Both the position numbers and the translations under genes were made by a program. 64,000 nt of DNA from Calamus simplicifolius (taxonomy: Eukaryota > Streptophyta > Magnoliopsida > Arecales > Arecaceae), in NCBI GenBank assembly GCA_900491605.1, contig UESW01003831.1, positions 1,424,726-1,488,725 on the forward strand, in the 5' to 3' direction. This document shows positions 10,730-21,495 of this stretch, in pieces. The first letter of the stretch is position 1, and each line of letters begins with the position of its first letter. Under the pieces are notes generated by a model. It was not told the DNA's origin. It saw only the letters and a list, made by a program, of their open reading frames with translations, and searched no databases.

Positions 10730-11467
10730 AGTGCCCTGATTATGAGGGCACTAAAATGGCACTTACATCTGGCTGTTGGAGCTTGGGCTCGGGCCCGCTA
10801 CGAGGCTGATCACTTCAAGGAGAGGGCGGATTCTACCGATAAGCTCTCTCGAGCCCTGGTGGCCCTCCAAAGGGAGCTCGGGGAGGCTCGCAGGATTCTT
10901 GCGATTGAGAGGGAGAGAGCCCCTCGACTCGCCATACAGGTTGGTGAACTCCAGCGGAAGCTTGGGGAGACCCACAGGATTCTTGCGGTTGAGAGGGAAA
11001 GAGCCTCTCAACTCACCATGCAAATTGGTGAGCTTCAAGGCTTCCGCGAGCAATCCGAGAAGGCTAGTCTGGAGCTTTCTCAGGCCAGGGCGGAGCACGA
11101 GAGCAAGGTTAAATCCATGCAACTGTTCTTTGATAAGAGGTGGGACCAGCTGAAAGCCAACCACACCGAAGATAAAGTCAGCTGGAACAAAAGGCTCAAG
11201 GAGGAAGAGCATAAATGCCGACGGCAGCAGGACCACCTTACCCGCCTAAGCAAAGAGCTCGCCGATACAAAGGACTGGCTAAAGTGGTCAGATGAACAAG
11301 CTGCCCAACTATCTGACGAGCTTGACTTTGCCCGTCAAGAAATTGGAGATACCCAGTCCCGGGTGGATGAGCTAAAAGAGAGCCTTCGCCAGAACCAATC
11401 GGCCAAGTCTAGGGCTCTCAACAGGGTCCACGTGCTGGAGGGTGAGCTAGCCCGGTGGGAGGAGCAG

Positions 11468-11535
11468 GTAGGGCGCTATTAGTTTCACTCATTTTGATCT
11501 TTCAACTTTCGCTTTACTTGGCTTTTTGCCTGCAG
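11468..11535 (+). other. Intron 3 of aORF1, left copy (68 bp, phase 0)
   Basis: GTAGGGCGCT ... TTTTTGCCTGCAG, with an in-frame TAG. Removing it continues the coiled coil (Glu-Gln to Leu-Asn-Arg). Confidence 0.65.
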
Positions 11536-12212
11536 TTGAACAGGGTAAGACAGGAATTTCAGGGGCAGTTAGCGGCGTTCGGAGAGGAGGCGGCCTCGAG
11601 GCACCAAAGGATCTCCGAACTGGAGAGGAAATTAGCTGAGGCAAATGCGCGGGCCTCTTCGGCGGTGAAGGAGTACAAGAAATCCACTGAATTCACCAAC
11701 GAACGTAGGGCGGCCTGCGCGGATGCATTTCAGCTGGGCGAAGATGAGGCGCAGGCTAAGGTCGCCTAGGCTTATTCCGACCTGGACCTGTCGTGCCTGG
11801 AAGCCGAACATTATGAAGCATACACCCCGGGATTCGAGGAGGACGAGTATGGAGAAATATCTGATGTCGACCTCGAAGCTATTCTGGGAGTCGATGCGAC
11901 TACCGATGTATCCCGTCGTGACACCTTCGAGAAGGGGGGGCAAGCGATGCCCCTGCTGATGCGGTCGCAGGAGATGTTGGGATTGACCCCAAGTCCTGAC
12001 CCTTTGGGGGACTATATGTGCTTTTTCTTTGTTTTATCTTGTAGTTGACTGGAAGTCAATAAATGAACCAACCGTTTTTCATTTGTTTGTCTTCCCTGGA
12101 TGGTTTCTTGTCTCGAATTTTGGAGGAACATCCTAGTAGAGGCCAAGGCATAGGGATTGTTTCGATGAAAAGGTCGGGCGACAACGTAGCCTGGTATAAA
12201 AGGAGGTTGAGA

Positions 12213-12375
12213 GATGATTTAACTCGGCTTAGGCTGAAGAACGAAATGGCTTGGCTAAGGCCGAGGAATGAAATGGCTCGGCTTGGGCCGAGGGACAAAG
12301 TAGCTCGGCTAGGGCTGAGGAACAGAATGGCTCGGCTAAGGCCGAGGAATGAAATGGCTCGGTTTGGGCCGAGGG
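12213..12375 (+). repeat. 27-bp minisatellite, left Tat copy (about 6 units)
   Basis: Tandem units like AATGAAATGGCTCGGCTTGG followed by GCCGAGG (27 bp). Each unit can fold on CTCGGC/GCCGAG. The equivalent array in the right copy (29095-29400) has about 11 units. Confidence 0.85.
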
Positions 12376-13919
12376 AGTTCGTCTTATTAGTGATCAAACT
12401 AAGATTGCATCCTTGATAAAAAGAGGGGAGTTTGTCCCCGAACTGGGTGTTCGCTGAATCATCGCTGCCATCTCCTTATCCCTATTTATTACCCCTGCTA
12501 GTGTTTTGTCTTTTCCAAGGTGGGTCGATTCTCGTTTCACCGAAGTAGGTGGTATGGCCCTGTGGCTAGCAAAAGGTCGCCTAGCAATTTCCGATGAGCT
12601 TTTATTATGTCGACCTTTTCCAATATATGTTGCTTTGGTGTGCGATGTTAGTGCTCGTTTACCATTGAAGGATGTCATTTTCGTAGGACGATCTCTCGGA
12701 TCTGCCGATATCCGCAAGGTCGGCGGACGGTTTTACGCATTAAAAGCTCGTGATCCGGGGTCAGAAGTAATCTTTTGGCATGCATCATGGTTCGGGCGAC
12801 ATGCCTGGCGCGCATTGAGGGGTGTTGTTTTCATTTTAGGAGGCCATGTGGTGGCATAGGCTTGGCATTTTTAAGTCCCGAGGCTTTCTGATAGCTGTTC
12901 TCGGCTCGCCTCTGCTTATAAAAAGGGGGAAAGAGGGGTGTGTTGGGTCATTCCGAAATTTTCTTTCCTGTGAATCATGAAGATGCTCATGATGCCTGTT
13001 TCTCCAAGGTTTATTGCGGGAGAACCGAGTTTGTCCCCTGGAAGTCGCCGCTATCCCCCGGATAGCTAGGTGACAAAGGAGCCGCTGGGGGGTGGCTTGC
13101 CCTCAAGAAAGGACCTTCAGGGATCGCATGGAGAGTGCACAAGAGGTCCGTAAGGATCGCATGGAGAGCGCACATATACGCTTCCTGTGTGTCCTTTGTG
13201 GTTCCCCTTGGGAACGTACGGTAGGAAGTGTACACGGGCTCTCCATGGGTTGCGTGAATTTCGCCTCCTCCCCTGATTTGGATTCCTGGGCTTGCCCGCC
13301 TGGGGAATCCTTCGCCACATGGGGAGGGGGTGATGGTGTGTCCCCGCAGGTACCTTGCCTTTGAGTTTGGGCAAGGTGGAGCGATACACACCCTGTTTGG
13401 GGGAGCATTCTGGTGCCAGGGTCTGCGAGCTTCCTTCCTACTCGTCGGGAGGCCATACGGTTGGGTGGTTTGGGGTAATATCCCATCCACCCTTTCCGAT
13501 TATTCTAATATCCTAGTTGGGTCGCCGAGATATCATTATTTACCAAGCTGGCCACAACGGTTGGTCCATGTCGTCCACCCATTATCGGCTCGGGCTGACT
13601 GTTCATGGTTTGTCTGATTTGTCGGTCCGGACGCCGGAGCATCACAGTTGCCTGGATCTGCTTTTGTGCAGTTTGCCCGGGTTTTGTACCCGTCTTTATT
13701 TTATGCATTTCAATGCTCTTGTAATGCCTCTCAGGCGGTTGTAATCAGTTTCGATGGAAATGAAATAAAGAAATTTTTATTCTTTTTCTTAATTTCTGTC
13801 TCTTTTGCGCCAAGAGTTGTTGTTGTTGGCGACGAAACGAAGCATAAGGACACCTCGTTCGTTTTTGGACGAGGATCCCGCGCTATCCGAGATTGTTCGG
13901 CGGTAGAACATATTCCTTG
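12376..13919 (+). other. GC-rich interval between antisense genes, left Tat copy
   Basis: Conserved in the right copy (27531-29090), with no convincing protein. It contains TATAAAAA at 12917-12924 on +, followed 50-60 bp later by ATG 12977 and a short open frame (MKMLMMPV...). The same ATG is present at 28507 (-) in the other copy. The short peptides diverge after a frame change, so coding is doubtful. Confidence 0.35.
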
Positions 13920-14070
13920 ACTCTAGCCGAAGTTCGGAGATTTATTACTCGACCTTATTGGGGTTCGGAGATTTGCGGCTCGGCCCTGCCGAGGTTCGGA
14001 GAATGGTTACTCGGCCCAGCCGAGGTTCGGAGAATGGTTACTCGGCCCAGCCAAGGTTTGGAGATTTAGA
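13920..14070 (+). repeat. 31-bp minisatellite, first array, left Tat copy
   Basis: About four to five units of CTCGGCCCAGCCGAGGTTCG followed by GAGAATGGTTA (31 bp). The same unit reappears at 15345-15620, so the two arrays bracket the small antisense gene. Confidence 0.8.
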
Positions 14071-14505
14071 GCTTGGAGAGATGACTTAGTCGCCACCGTG
14101 AGTCATGATACCTGGTCCCTGTGAGACTCGGTGAGGAGTGTCAAGGCGGAACGGGCGGCGCATGGGTACGCACGCCCATCATTTATGATTTGGCCACTCC
14201 CGAGGGAGTGAATTATCGCCAGGTGCCGGCACTCTTTCTTTTTCGCATTTTCCAAAGGGCGGCCGATTTGAGGCAGCTTGGAGGAGTATTGAGGGCATTT
14301 ACTGCGAGGGCCCGGCAGATCGGGTGGAACCCTATTTCTAGGGAAGGAGGGGAGTTCCCGAATAGTTCGTCGATGCTTACCGATTTTCCTTGGGAGGGGG
14401 CACGACCCTTCGGGTCATGTGGTCGCCAGTTAAAGCGGCGACACATGGCGAATTCCCATGGGTCGGTATTTATGACCCAACTGATCGAGATACTCGCCTG
14501 AGGAG

Positions 14506-14513
14506 TATAAATA
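14506..14513 (+). promoter_or_regulatory. TATA box of antisense gene aORF2, left copy
   Basis: TATAAATA 61 bp before the ATG at 14574 on the same strand, which is good spacing for a short leader. The block is preserved in the right copy (near 26935, as TATTTATA on +). Confidence 0.5.
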
Positions 14514-14573
14514 CGGATGAGTGGGGTGCTGGTGTTTACCATCCTTTCGGTTAGTCTTTAAGCAACTTCTGAT

Positions 14574-14876
14574 ATGGCTTCTCAACGTGGAGAGAAATCA
14601 TCTAATAGATTAGGCGTAGTGATCAACGGCCATAGGGGCTCCGAGGGGAGTCACCCCACCGTCGTGGTTGATGGCCTGGCCCTGGCATCAGCCTTCGCAA
14701 GCCACGAGCGGCTTGAGAAGGCAGTTGAGGAGTATCTTGTCGTCTCTGCGAAGGAGACCGAGGCCCTTCGCCGGGTCATGGACCAGCAGAAGGAGGAGTT
14801 AGCATCCCTCCACCAATGAGTCGCCGAGCTGTCTCGGCGTTTGGAAGACTCGGCTGCACCTGGCGGGAGTCGTTAG
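14574..14876 (+). pseudogene. Small antisense gene aORF2 of Tat element, left copy (coiled coil)
   Basis: ATG at 14574 gives a protein of about 100 residues: MASQRGEKSS, a VVVDGLALASAF segment, then a heptad-like charged helix (ALRRVMDQQKEELASLHQ). A TGA at 14817-14819 interrupts the left copy where the right copy has CGA (Arg), a C-to-T change at a CpG. Beyond it the frame continues as VAELSRRLED to the TAG at 14874-14876. No family recognised. It is related in style to the coiled coil of aORF1. Expression is unproven. Confidence 0.5.
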
Positions 14877-15344
14877 GTCCCTGTGAGGGCCACTTCCTTT
14901 TTTTTTGTTTTTTCTCCTTCTCTTTTTGTATTTACTTTTCTAATCAATGAAAAAGGCCTTTTTTGAAACCTCTTATTCTCCGGATCATCGTTTAGCTCAA
15001 AGAAGAACCTTTCATTTCTGTTTGAATAGTCGGGGAGCCTGGGTGGCTTCATTGGTTTAAGCGCTGAGTCATGGCTTTGTTTGAGACATGCGTTTTGAAC
15101 GATAGGTTATAGGGGCATTGCCCAGGGATTTTAGTAGCAGGGGGGATTTTCTGACTTTGCCTGGGGTTCGTGGCCGGTCGTGTAGGGCCTGCCGGACCTT
15201 TTAGGGGTTTGCTGGAGGTGCATACTTTGTGTCTGTTGACGGTTTTGCACAGTGTGCTTTTTTCAAACTGGCCGAAGTTTGGGGACTGTTTAGAAGTCCT
15301 TCGGCTTTAATCGGAGCTCGCGTGCTTTGGTTTTTTGCCGGGAC

Positions 15345-15620
15345 TTTAGTTCGGAGAATTATTGCTTGGCCCCGCCGAGGTTCGAAGAATTATTGCTCGA
15401 CCCCGCCGAGGTTCGGATAATTGTTGCTCGGCCCAGCCGAGGTTCAGAGAGTTTATTGCTCGGCCCAGCCGAGGTTCGAAGATTATTTCTTGGCCCAGCC
15501 GAGGTTCAGAGATTAGTTGCTCGGCCCAGCCGAGGTTTGGAGATTAGTTGCTCGGCCCAACCGAGGTTCGGAGATTTATTGCTCGGCCCAGTCGAGGTTC
15601 GGAGAACTTTCCTGCTTGAA
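15345..15620 (+). repeat. 31-bp minisatellite, second array, left Tat copy (about 9 units)
   Basis: Units of CTCGGCCCAGCCGAGGTTCG followed by GAGATTAGTTG. They lie between aORF2 and the end of pol. The right copy has about 15 units (25630-26100). The stretch 14877-15344 is 3' sequence of aORF2 with no other feature. Confidence 0.87.
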
Positions 15621-15789
15621 CAGGTAACTCGGTCGTGCCGAGGATTGTGAGCAGCATTTGTTTCTTTTCACGATTTTTGGTGATATAACTTGTGGTGATT
15701 AATGTCATGAATTATAAAACATTGTGTCGACAAAAATTTATGGGAGCGGGCATGTAGAGGGCGTACCCTACTGGTAGTACTTGCGGAGA

Positions 15790-18700
15790 TTGTCCGAATT
15801 TCATGTCCAAGGGATAGATCTTTCGTTTAGATCTTGCAGCTTGTAGGTCCCCGGTCCAACAATCTCTGCCACTTGGTAGGGGCCTTCCCAGTTTGGTGCC
15901 AGCTTTCCTTGCTCCAGCGGTTTGGAGACAGATGCTTTCCGGAGAACGAGGTCGCCAGGCAGGAAAGCTTTTCCTTTGACTTTGGAGGCGTAGTAGCGGG
16001 CCATCCTCTGCTGATAGGCGGCCACTCTGATCCGAGCTTTCTCTCTAACCTCCTCTATCAGGTCGAGGTTGGTGCAGAGCTGCTCCTTGCTGGCCTACTC
16101 TGAGTAGCTTTCCACCCGCAGCGAAGGGAGACCTATCTATACTGGGATGACGGCCTTTGTGCCGAAGGCCATCCGGAATGGGGTTTCGCCTATGGGTACT
16201 CTTGGGATGGTGCGGTAGGCCCACAGGACATGGTGCAACTATCTGCCCACCTGCCTCGGGCCCTGGAGAGCCGAGCTTTGATCCCTTGAAGCAAAGTCCG
16301 GTTGGTTACTTTGGCTGCTCCGTTGGCTTGCGGATGCCCGACCGAGGTAAGGTGGTGACGGATCCCGTGCTCTTCGCAGAATTGGCGGAACTTCGGATTG
16401 TCGAATTGCCTGCCGTTGTCAGTGATTATAGTGTGCGGGAGGCTAAAACGGCAGATGATGGACCTCCATACGAAATCCTTGGCCCGTGCTTCGGTTATTT
16501 GTGCAACTGTCTCCGCCTCGACCCATTTAGTGAAATAATCGATGGCGACGAATAGAAATTTCCGCTGTCCTGTGGCGAGCGAAATGGGCCGAGGATGTCC
16601 ATCCCCCACTTGGCAAAGGGCTAAGCGGAGGATACGGGGACCAGGTTGGCGGAGGGGAGCCTCTGAATGCTTGAGTGCCTTTGGCATGGGTCGCAAGCTC
16701 GAACAAGGTCGTCTACATCCTTCTGCATGGTCGGCCAATAGTAGCTTGACGTAGCACCTTGTGACATAGGGACCGGCTTCCCAGATGGTTGCCGCAAATC
16801 CCCTTATGCACTTCACGGAGGGCATAATCTGCTTCAGACGGATGAAGATATCTGAGCAATGGCATGGAGAAGTACCGTTTGTAGAGCTGGTCGTCGATCA
16901 ACACATAATGGGTGGCCTGCAGCTTTAGCCTTCTGGCTTCTCTTCGGTAGAAAGGAAGTGACCCTTCTTTGAGGTACCTCAGAACGGGGTCAAACCATGA
17001 TAGCTCGGCCTCAACTTCAATTACTCGGTCAGCTTCTGCGACGCTGGGTCTCTCTAAGATCTCCAGGTGAAATTTTTGCTCGGTGTCCATAGATTCCGCC
17101 GTTGCCAACCGAGACAACAGGTCGGCACGGGCATTCTCAGATCTTGGAAACTGAATAATCTCGAATTCGAAAAAATGGGAGAGTAGGCTCCGAACCTCTT
17201 GGAGATATCGGATCATGTTCGGTTCCCGGGCTTCAAACTCCCCTCGTACATGACCTGCCACTAGTTGGGAGTCGGTGAAGGCGTTAAGTTTCTCCACCTT
17301 AAGGCTGCGGATGATTCGGAGACCGGCCAGCAAGGCTTCATACTCAGCTTCGTTGTTGGAGGCTGGGAAGGAGAAGCGGACACCATATTCAAAGGTCACC
17401 CCTCCGGACTAGTAAGAACCAAGCCCGCACTGAAGCGATGAGCGTTGGATGACCCGTCGACATGGAGGAGCCACCGGGCACCAGATTTCGGTTTCTCGGG
17501 GGAGTCAGGGGTGGAGCCGTCCTCTGGGATGGTACACTTGAGGAGGAAATCGGCTAGCACCTGAGCTTTGATGGCCAGGCGAGGCTGAAAATGGATATCA
17601 TGCTCGCTCAGCTCGATGGCCCACTTAGTCATTCTCCCTGATGTCTTCGGGCGGTGGACCACCGCCTTGATGGGTTGGTCAGTCAGGACTGTCACAGAAT
17701 GCGCCTGGAAGTATGGCCGCAACTTCTGAACTGAGGTGATCAAGGCCAACACCATCTTTTCAATTCGGCTATACCTTGTCTCCGCGTCGCAGAGTAGTCT
17801 GCTGACCTAATAAATTGGATTCTAGACCTTGTTTTCTTCCCTGACCAGTACCGAGCAAACAACACCTTCTGAAACAGCCAGATACAGGAATAGTGTCTCG
17901 CCATGATTTGGACTGCTGAGGAGTGGGGAAGAGCCGAGGTACTTCTTGAGATCTTGAAATGATTTTTGACACTCGGGGTCTACTGGAAGTTCTTGGCCAA
18001 CCGGAGAGTTTTGAAGAAGGGGAGGCATCTTTCGGCCGAGCGTGCCACGAAGCGGTTGAGAGCCACTATCCTCCCGGTTAGGCGCTGGACTTCTTTAATA
18101 GATGCTGGAGGTGCCATCTTTAAGAGCTTGGATCTTCTGGGGGTTAGCTTCGATACCCCGCTGGGAGACCATGAAGCCTAGGAACTTCCCGGAGTTAACG
18201 CCAAAGGCGCACTTAGTCGGATTGAGCTTCATCTGATACTTGTGGAGTGTCGCAAGCTCTCCGAGAGGTCCTCGACGTGCTGTGATGCTTCTTTGCTTTT
18301 GACCAGCATATCGTCAACATACACCTCCATATTCCGGCCGATTTGCTCCTTGAATACTTTGTTGACCAGCCTTTGGTAGGTGGCTCCTGCATTTTTAAGA
18401 CCAAAAGGCATAACACGGTAACAGTAAGTACCTCGGTCGGTTATGAAGGTGGTCTTTCTTCATCTTCGAGGGCCATCCGAATCTGGTTGTAGCCGGAGTA
18501 TGCGTCCATGAATGTTAGCATTTGATGACCCGAGGTGGCGTCCATAAGTTGATCAATCCGGGGAAAGGGAAACTGTCCTTCGGGCATGCTTTGTTGAGGT
18601 CGGTGAAGTCGATGCAAATCTGCTACTTGCCGTTCGACTTCTTCACCATGACGACATTCGATAGCCAGTTCGGGTAATTTACCTTCCGGACGAAGTTCGC

Positions 18701-19640
18701 CTTGATGAGCTTATCAACCTCCTCTTCAATAGCCCTCTGCCACTCTGGGGTAAAGCTCCTCTTCTTTTGTTTGACAGGCCAGTATAATTTGTCCACGTTA
18801 AGGTGGTGGACGAGAACCTCAAGACTGAATCCCGGCATGTCGGAGCGGACCAAGCGAAAACATCGACGTTGCTCCGAAGGAAGTTGATCAGCTCCTGCCG
18901 AGGTTCGCCTTTCAGCAGTGACCCAATCTTTATGGTTCGGTCGGGATGAGCCTCATCCAGCGGCACTTCTTTCAGTTCCTCGGCTGGTTCTTCCCGCTGT
19001 TCGGTGAAATCCTCCCGAGCGTCCAGCCCGTCAACCTCTGGCATTCTAGACTGAAGGCTGATGACGAAGCACTGTCGAGCCATGGTTTGGCTTCCTTGGA
19101 CAACTCTAACTCCCCGCCTGGTGGGGAATTTCATAGATAGGTGTGGGATGGAGACAACTGCCTTGAGGGACATCAGGCCGGGTCTCCCAAATATTGCGTT
19201 GTAGGGCGACTTGAGTTTAGTTACTAGGAAGTCCGTGTGAACAGTGGCCACAAGGGGCCAGGTCCCTGCATGAACCGTTAAGGTTACGACCCCTTCCGGG
19301 ATGATGACGTCGCCTGTGAATCCCATTAGGTTGGAATCCACGGCTCGAAGGTTTTCCATGAGCAGTCTCATCTTGGCAAACACATCGAGGTACAAAACAT
19401 TCACGGAACTTCCACTATCAACGAGGATCCGGCTTACATCATAGTCATTTAAATTGAGGGATACAACTAGTGCATCGTCATGGGGGAACTGTATCCCTCG
19501 GAGATCGTCGTCGGAGAAGGAGAGCTCGCCCATCCGCACTTTCTTTGGCGCCGATCCTTCGTCATCATTTCTGGAGCTCGAGCCGCCGGCCTCCTCGATC
19601 ATGTTGATGTGGCCGATTATAGGCGGATTTGGTGGAGGAG
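15790..19640 (-). pseudogene. Gypsy/Tat pol, left copy: protease, RT, RNase H, archaeal RNase H, integrase
   Basis: Read from 19640 leftward. The aspartic protease motif VDSGSSVNVLY is near 19400. RT follows, with YVDDMLVKS near 18310 (catalytic Asp pair kept) and MPFGLKNAGATYQ near 18400. Gypsy RNase H lies at about 17970-17570. A second, archaeal-type RNase H (HVDGSSN, NNEAEYEALLAGL, FTDSQLVAGHV) is at 17480-17090. Integrase follows with a HHCC remnant, ITDNGRQF and a GPYQVAEI C-terminal motif. The third catalytic Glu after the second Asp reads Lys (NGAAKVTN). Stops and frameshifts near 18850, 18600, 18220, 17800 and 16820 disable it. Confidence 0.9.
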
Positions 19641-21130
19641 GAGGTTGTTGGAGTTCGGGCTGGCGATCCCCCCTTGTCCTGGCTCGGGTGCCCTCCTGAA
19701 TTGGTTCAGTCGGCCCCGTTGGATCAGCCTCTCAATCTCATTCTTTAACTGCAAACATTCCTCGGTGTCATGGCCATGCTCCCGGTGGTAGCGACAGTAT
19801 TTGGCAGGGTCCCTCCGGGTTGGGTTCCCTTGGAGAGGAGCTGGCCGGGGGAGCTGGCACTGTATCTCCATTAGAATTTGCGCCCTGGGTACAGTGAGCG
19901 GAGTGTACCGGTCGAATCACCTGGGCGGGCTCCGGGAGCGATTTCTCGGTGGCGGTGGGGGAGCTCTTTGGCGATGAGGTGGACTTGGCCGACGGACGGG
20001 TCGGTGCCTATCAGGACCTTTGGGTTCTTTCTTCTTCGCCAGCTCGGTGCAGGCAACTCTCCGCGATTCTTCGACCCTGGTGTATTTGTCTGCCAGGGCC
20101 ATCATATCGGAGAGGTTTGGGAGGTAGCTGACTTTCATCGCCAGGTAGAAGTCGCTCTTCTTCGAAACTCCCCCGCCAAGGCGGACATAGCCACCTCATG
20201 ATTAAGGTGGTCCACCTCTAGCATGGCCTTGTTGAAGCGGCCAAAATAGTTTCTCAAGGACTCCCCCTCTCTCTGCTTAACTTCAGAGAGGGAGTCGGAT
20301 CTCCACCGGTGACGGCGGCTATTGACGAACTAGACAATAAAAAGATGGCTCAGCTCATCGAATGAATCAATGGAACCTGGTTTCAAGGCGTTGAACTAGG
20401 TTCGGGTAGATCCTCTGAGGGTGGAGGGGAAGGCTCGGCAGAGGATTGCGTCGAATGCTTCATGGAACATCATTATTGACCGGAAGCTGCTGAGATGATC
20501 ATCCGGGTCAGAAGAGCCGTGGTAGGGCTCGACGGCGGGTAGTTTGACATGGGAGGGAATCACTTCCTCCATAATCCCTTTGGAGAAAGGGATGCCCTGC
20601 TCCGCCTTGGGCTAAGGCGGATGGGCCTGCTTGGCGACATTCAGCTCCTAACGCATCTCCCAGATTTGTCGACGGATCTCCTCTTCAGAAGTAAGAGGAG
20701 GAGCTGGGCGGGGAGAGCGCAGGGACGACGTTGAATCATGGTGGGAGGACACCGAGGAAAGGGTCCGGGCTCGTCGAGATCTGGGAGGATCCTTGTTACA
20801 GCCGCCTGCGGGACCGGTTTGTCCCCTTTGGGTCGGTGTGGGGGTCCGTGGCTTCATGCGGACCAGAGGAGGAGGTGGCCGGAGAGGAAGGAGCTGCGGC
20901 CTCCCCATGAAGGTGTGGAGTAGGGGCAGCTGCGAAATGCTTCGAACCAGGTGGGTCAGGGCTTGGACCTGCTGGACCAATGTGGCGAACTGGTCCTGGG
21001 TCACCGGGATGGCTGGTGGTGATGGGGTCTCAACTGGCGGAGGCTGCGGCGCCGTATTGCATGTCGGATCAGGTCTTTGAGTGACGACCCGGTCCTGGGC
21101 TTCAGAGGTTGCTCTTCTCCGATTAGCCAT
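19617..21130 (-). pseudogene. Gypsy/Tat gag, left copy
   Basis: Starts at ATG 21130 (MANRRRATSE), about 60 bp after the PBS. A Pro-rich N-terminus leads to a helix (QDQFATLVQQVQALTHLV), and the retrotransposon gag core lies at about 20570-20180 (EPYHGSSDPDDHLSSFRSIM, LRNYFGRFNKAML). A zinc knuckle CRYHREHGHDTEEC lies near 19760. Several in-frame stops (near 20615, 20400 and 20330) and frame changes show that it is dead. The gag core has no counterpart in the right copy, which starts inside the knuckle. Confidence 0.85.
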
Positions 21131-21192
21131 TAGAGAGGTTCTACTCCAGATCAAGACCTTGTCTCCTTTCTTCAAGTTTTAACGGGACTTGA

Positions 21193-21213
21193 GGCCCTTC
21201 CTCTAGCGCCAAT
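21193..21213 (-). promoter_or_regulatory. Primer binding site, left Tat copy
   Basis: On the minus strand, TTGGCGCTAGAGGAAGGGCC follows the LTR end after two bases. The TTGGCGC start is typical of Tat-clade primer sites; the tRNA was not identified. Confidence 0.65.
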
Positions 21214-21214
21214 C

Positions 21215-21495
21215 TGTTGCCGCCGGGATCTGTCCTCCGACTCGAGCACGGTCGGTCTCTGGTCTGGGCTTTCTCCTGGGTGGACCTGCACAGAAGTCCT
21301 CGTGTGAGAGGCGTTGGGGGTGGCCCTCCGCGGAAGACCCTCCGATACTAAAGTCAGTGGGGATCGGTGATCAACAGAAAATGGGAAGAGGGATCTCTCC
21401 GGGAAGTCTCTCCAAGGGCGACCAATCGGGAGCTCCAGGGGCGCACTGACGAGCAGTGGGGGAGAGTGAGAGTGAGAGTGAGCCAGGGGCTGTGA
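21215..21495 (-). repeat. 5' LTR fragment of left Tat copy (R-U5 side only)
   Basis: Matches 34078-34359 of the right copy's 3' LTR in reverse complement, ending in the same TGTTG/CAACA terminus. The match stops at 21495, about 5 bp on the transcript side of the TATA box position (34066-34073). Beyond it, sequence switches to the gag end of the right element. Confidence 0.85.

Larger units (their letters stand above)
9040..12048 (+). pseudogene. Antisense gene aORF1 of Tat element, left copy: Transposase_28-like domain, four exons
   Basis: Runs opposite to pol. Exon 1 (9040-9514, 5' truncated) encodes a region recognisable as the putative gypsy-type transposon domain (Pfam Transposase_28), with FPLHPLVREVMKFY and NSWRNLIGFISLC. 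Exon 2 (9603-10651) is basic, then very acidic (EEEEEE runs), and holds two frame changes, near 9890 and 10470. Exon 3 (10730-11467) and exon 4 (11536-12048) are coiled coil. Introns 9515-9602, 10652-10729 and 11468-11535 begin GT, end AG with pyrimidine-rich 3' ends, and match the right copy exactly in length. A TAG at 11767-11769 replaces a CAG of the right copy. Function unknown; DNA binding plus oligomerisation is a guess. Confidence 0.75.
9040..21495 (-). mobile_element. Tat-lineage Ty3/Gypsy element, left copy (minus strand, truncated both ends)
   Basis: Element sense is -. From its 5' end (right) it has an LTR fragment (21495-21215), PBS, gag, then pol with protease, RT, RNase H, a second archaeal-type RNase H and integrase, then GC-rich 3' sequence with genes on the opposite strand. 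The dual RNase H and the antisense genes are marks of the Tat clade. It stops abruptly near 9040 inside the antisense gene, so the PPT and 3' LTR are gone. Its 5' LTR keeps only about 281 bp. It is about 90% similar to the right copy (21493-34359). Confidence 0.9.

Noticed and set aside
12213..12375. CRISPR-like array
   Set aside because: Units are contiguous tandem repeats without unique spacers, and this is plant nuclear DNA.
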